From assembly GCA_947504795.1 (NCBI GenBank), contig CANNJG010000117.1, positions 1 to 5,648 of the forward strand: DNA of 5,648 nt, in the 5' to 3' direction. The notes beneath the pieces are model-generated. The model worked only from the letters and a program-made list of their open reading frames with translations. It was not told the origin of the DNA and ran no database searches. The position numbers and the translations under genes were made by a program. How positions within the stretch are numbered: position 1 is the first letter of the stretch; every line of letters starts with the position of its first letter. The stretch comes from Legionellaceae bacterium (GTDB lineage Bacteria > Pseudomonadota > Gammaproteobacteria > Legionellales > Legionellaceae). Below, piece after piece: positions 5,630-5,648 of the stretch.

Positions 5630-5648
5630 AATCAAAGCTGTCAGATTA

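Overview
The window looks like chromosomal core DNA from a gammaproteobacterium of moderate to low G+C content. ParC is close to the E. coli protein along its whole length (catalytic Tyr at residue 120 in both). The other genes are a beta-class glutathione S-transferase, a Dtp/POT peptide transporter and a YgfB (UPF0149) protein, a typically gammaproteobacterial set. The A/T-leaning codon use (many TTA/TTG leucines) would suit a Legionellales/Coxiellaceae-type organism, but that placement is inference. I see no mobile element, CRISPR array, tRNA or rRNA.

Layout, left to right. Positions 1-405 (minus) hold the N-terminal 135 codons of a patatin-like phospholipase cut by the window edge. Positions 406-485 are a divergent control region with two back-to-back, overlapping sigma70-type promoters. 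gstA (486-1091) and a proton-coupled di/tripeptide transporter gene (1104-2543) follow as a tight two-gene operon. A 155-bp AT-rich intergenic region (2544-2698) precedes parC (2699-4930), the topoisomerase IV A subunit. A 126-bp spacer with two mutually exclusive hairpins and a perfect TATAAT leads into a ygfB-family gene (5057-5629). The last 19 bases hold nothing I can identify.

The most interesting part is 2544-2698. It holds three exact DnaA boxes (TTATNCACA), all in the same orientation, and a full match to the IHF consensus almost exactly midway between the second and third boxes. It also holds two near-tandem AT-rich 13-mers resembling a duplex-unwinding element. Boxes 2 and 3 start 105 bp apart, about ten helical turns. 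I saw no other exact box in the window. This composite resembles an oriC, datA or DARS-type DnaA-control locus placed directly upstream of parC, and box 3 overlaps one possible parC promoter. By-eye sampling shows G>C on the plus strand on both sides, which argues against a bidirectional origin here. A DnaA-titration, DnaA-reactivation or DnaA-regulated promoter module seems more likely.

The genes do not form one pathway. The GST and transporter genes are co-transcribed and repeat a pairing known from E. coli (dtpA-gstA) in swapped order. parC and ygfB probably have their own promoters.
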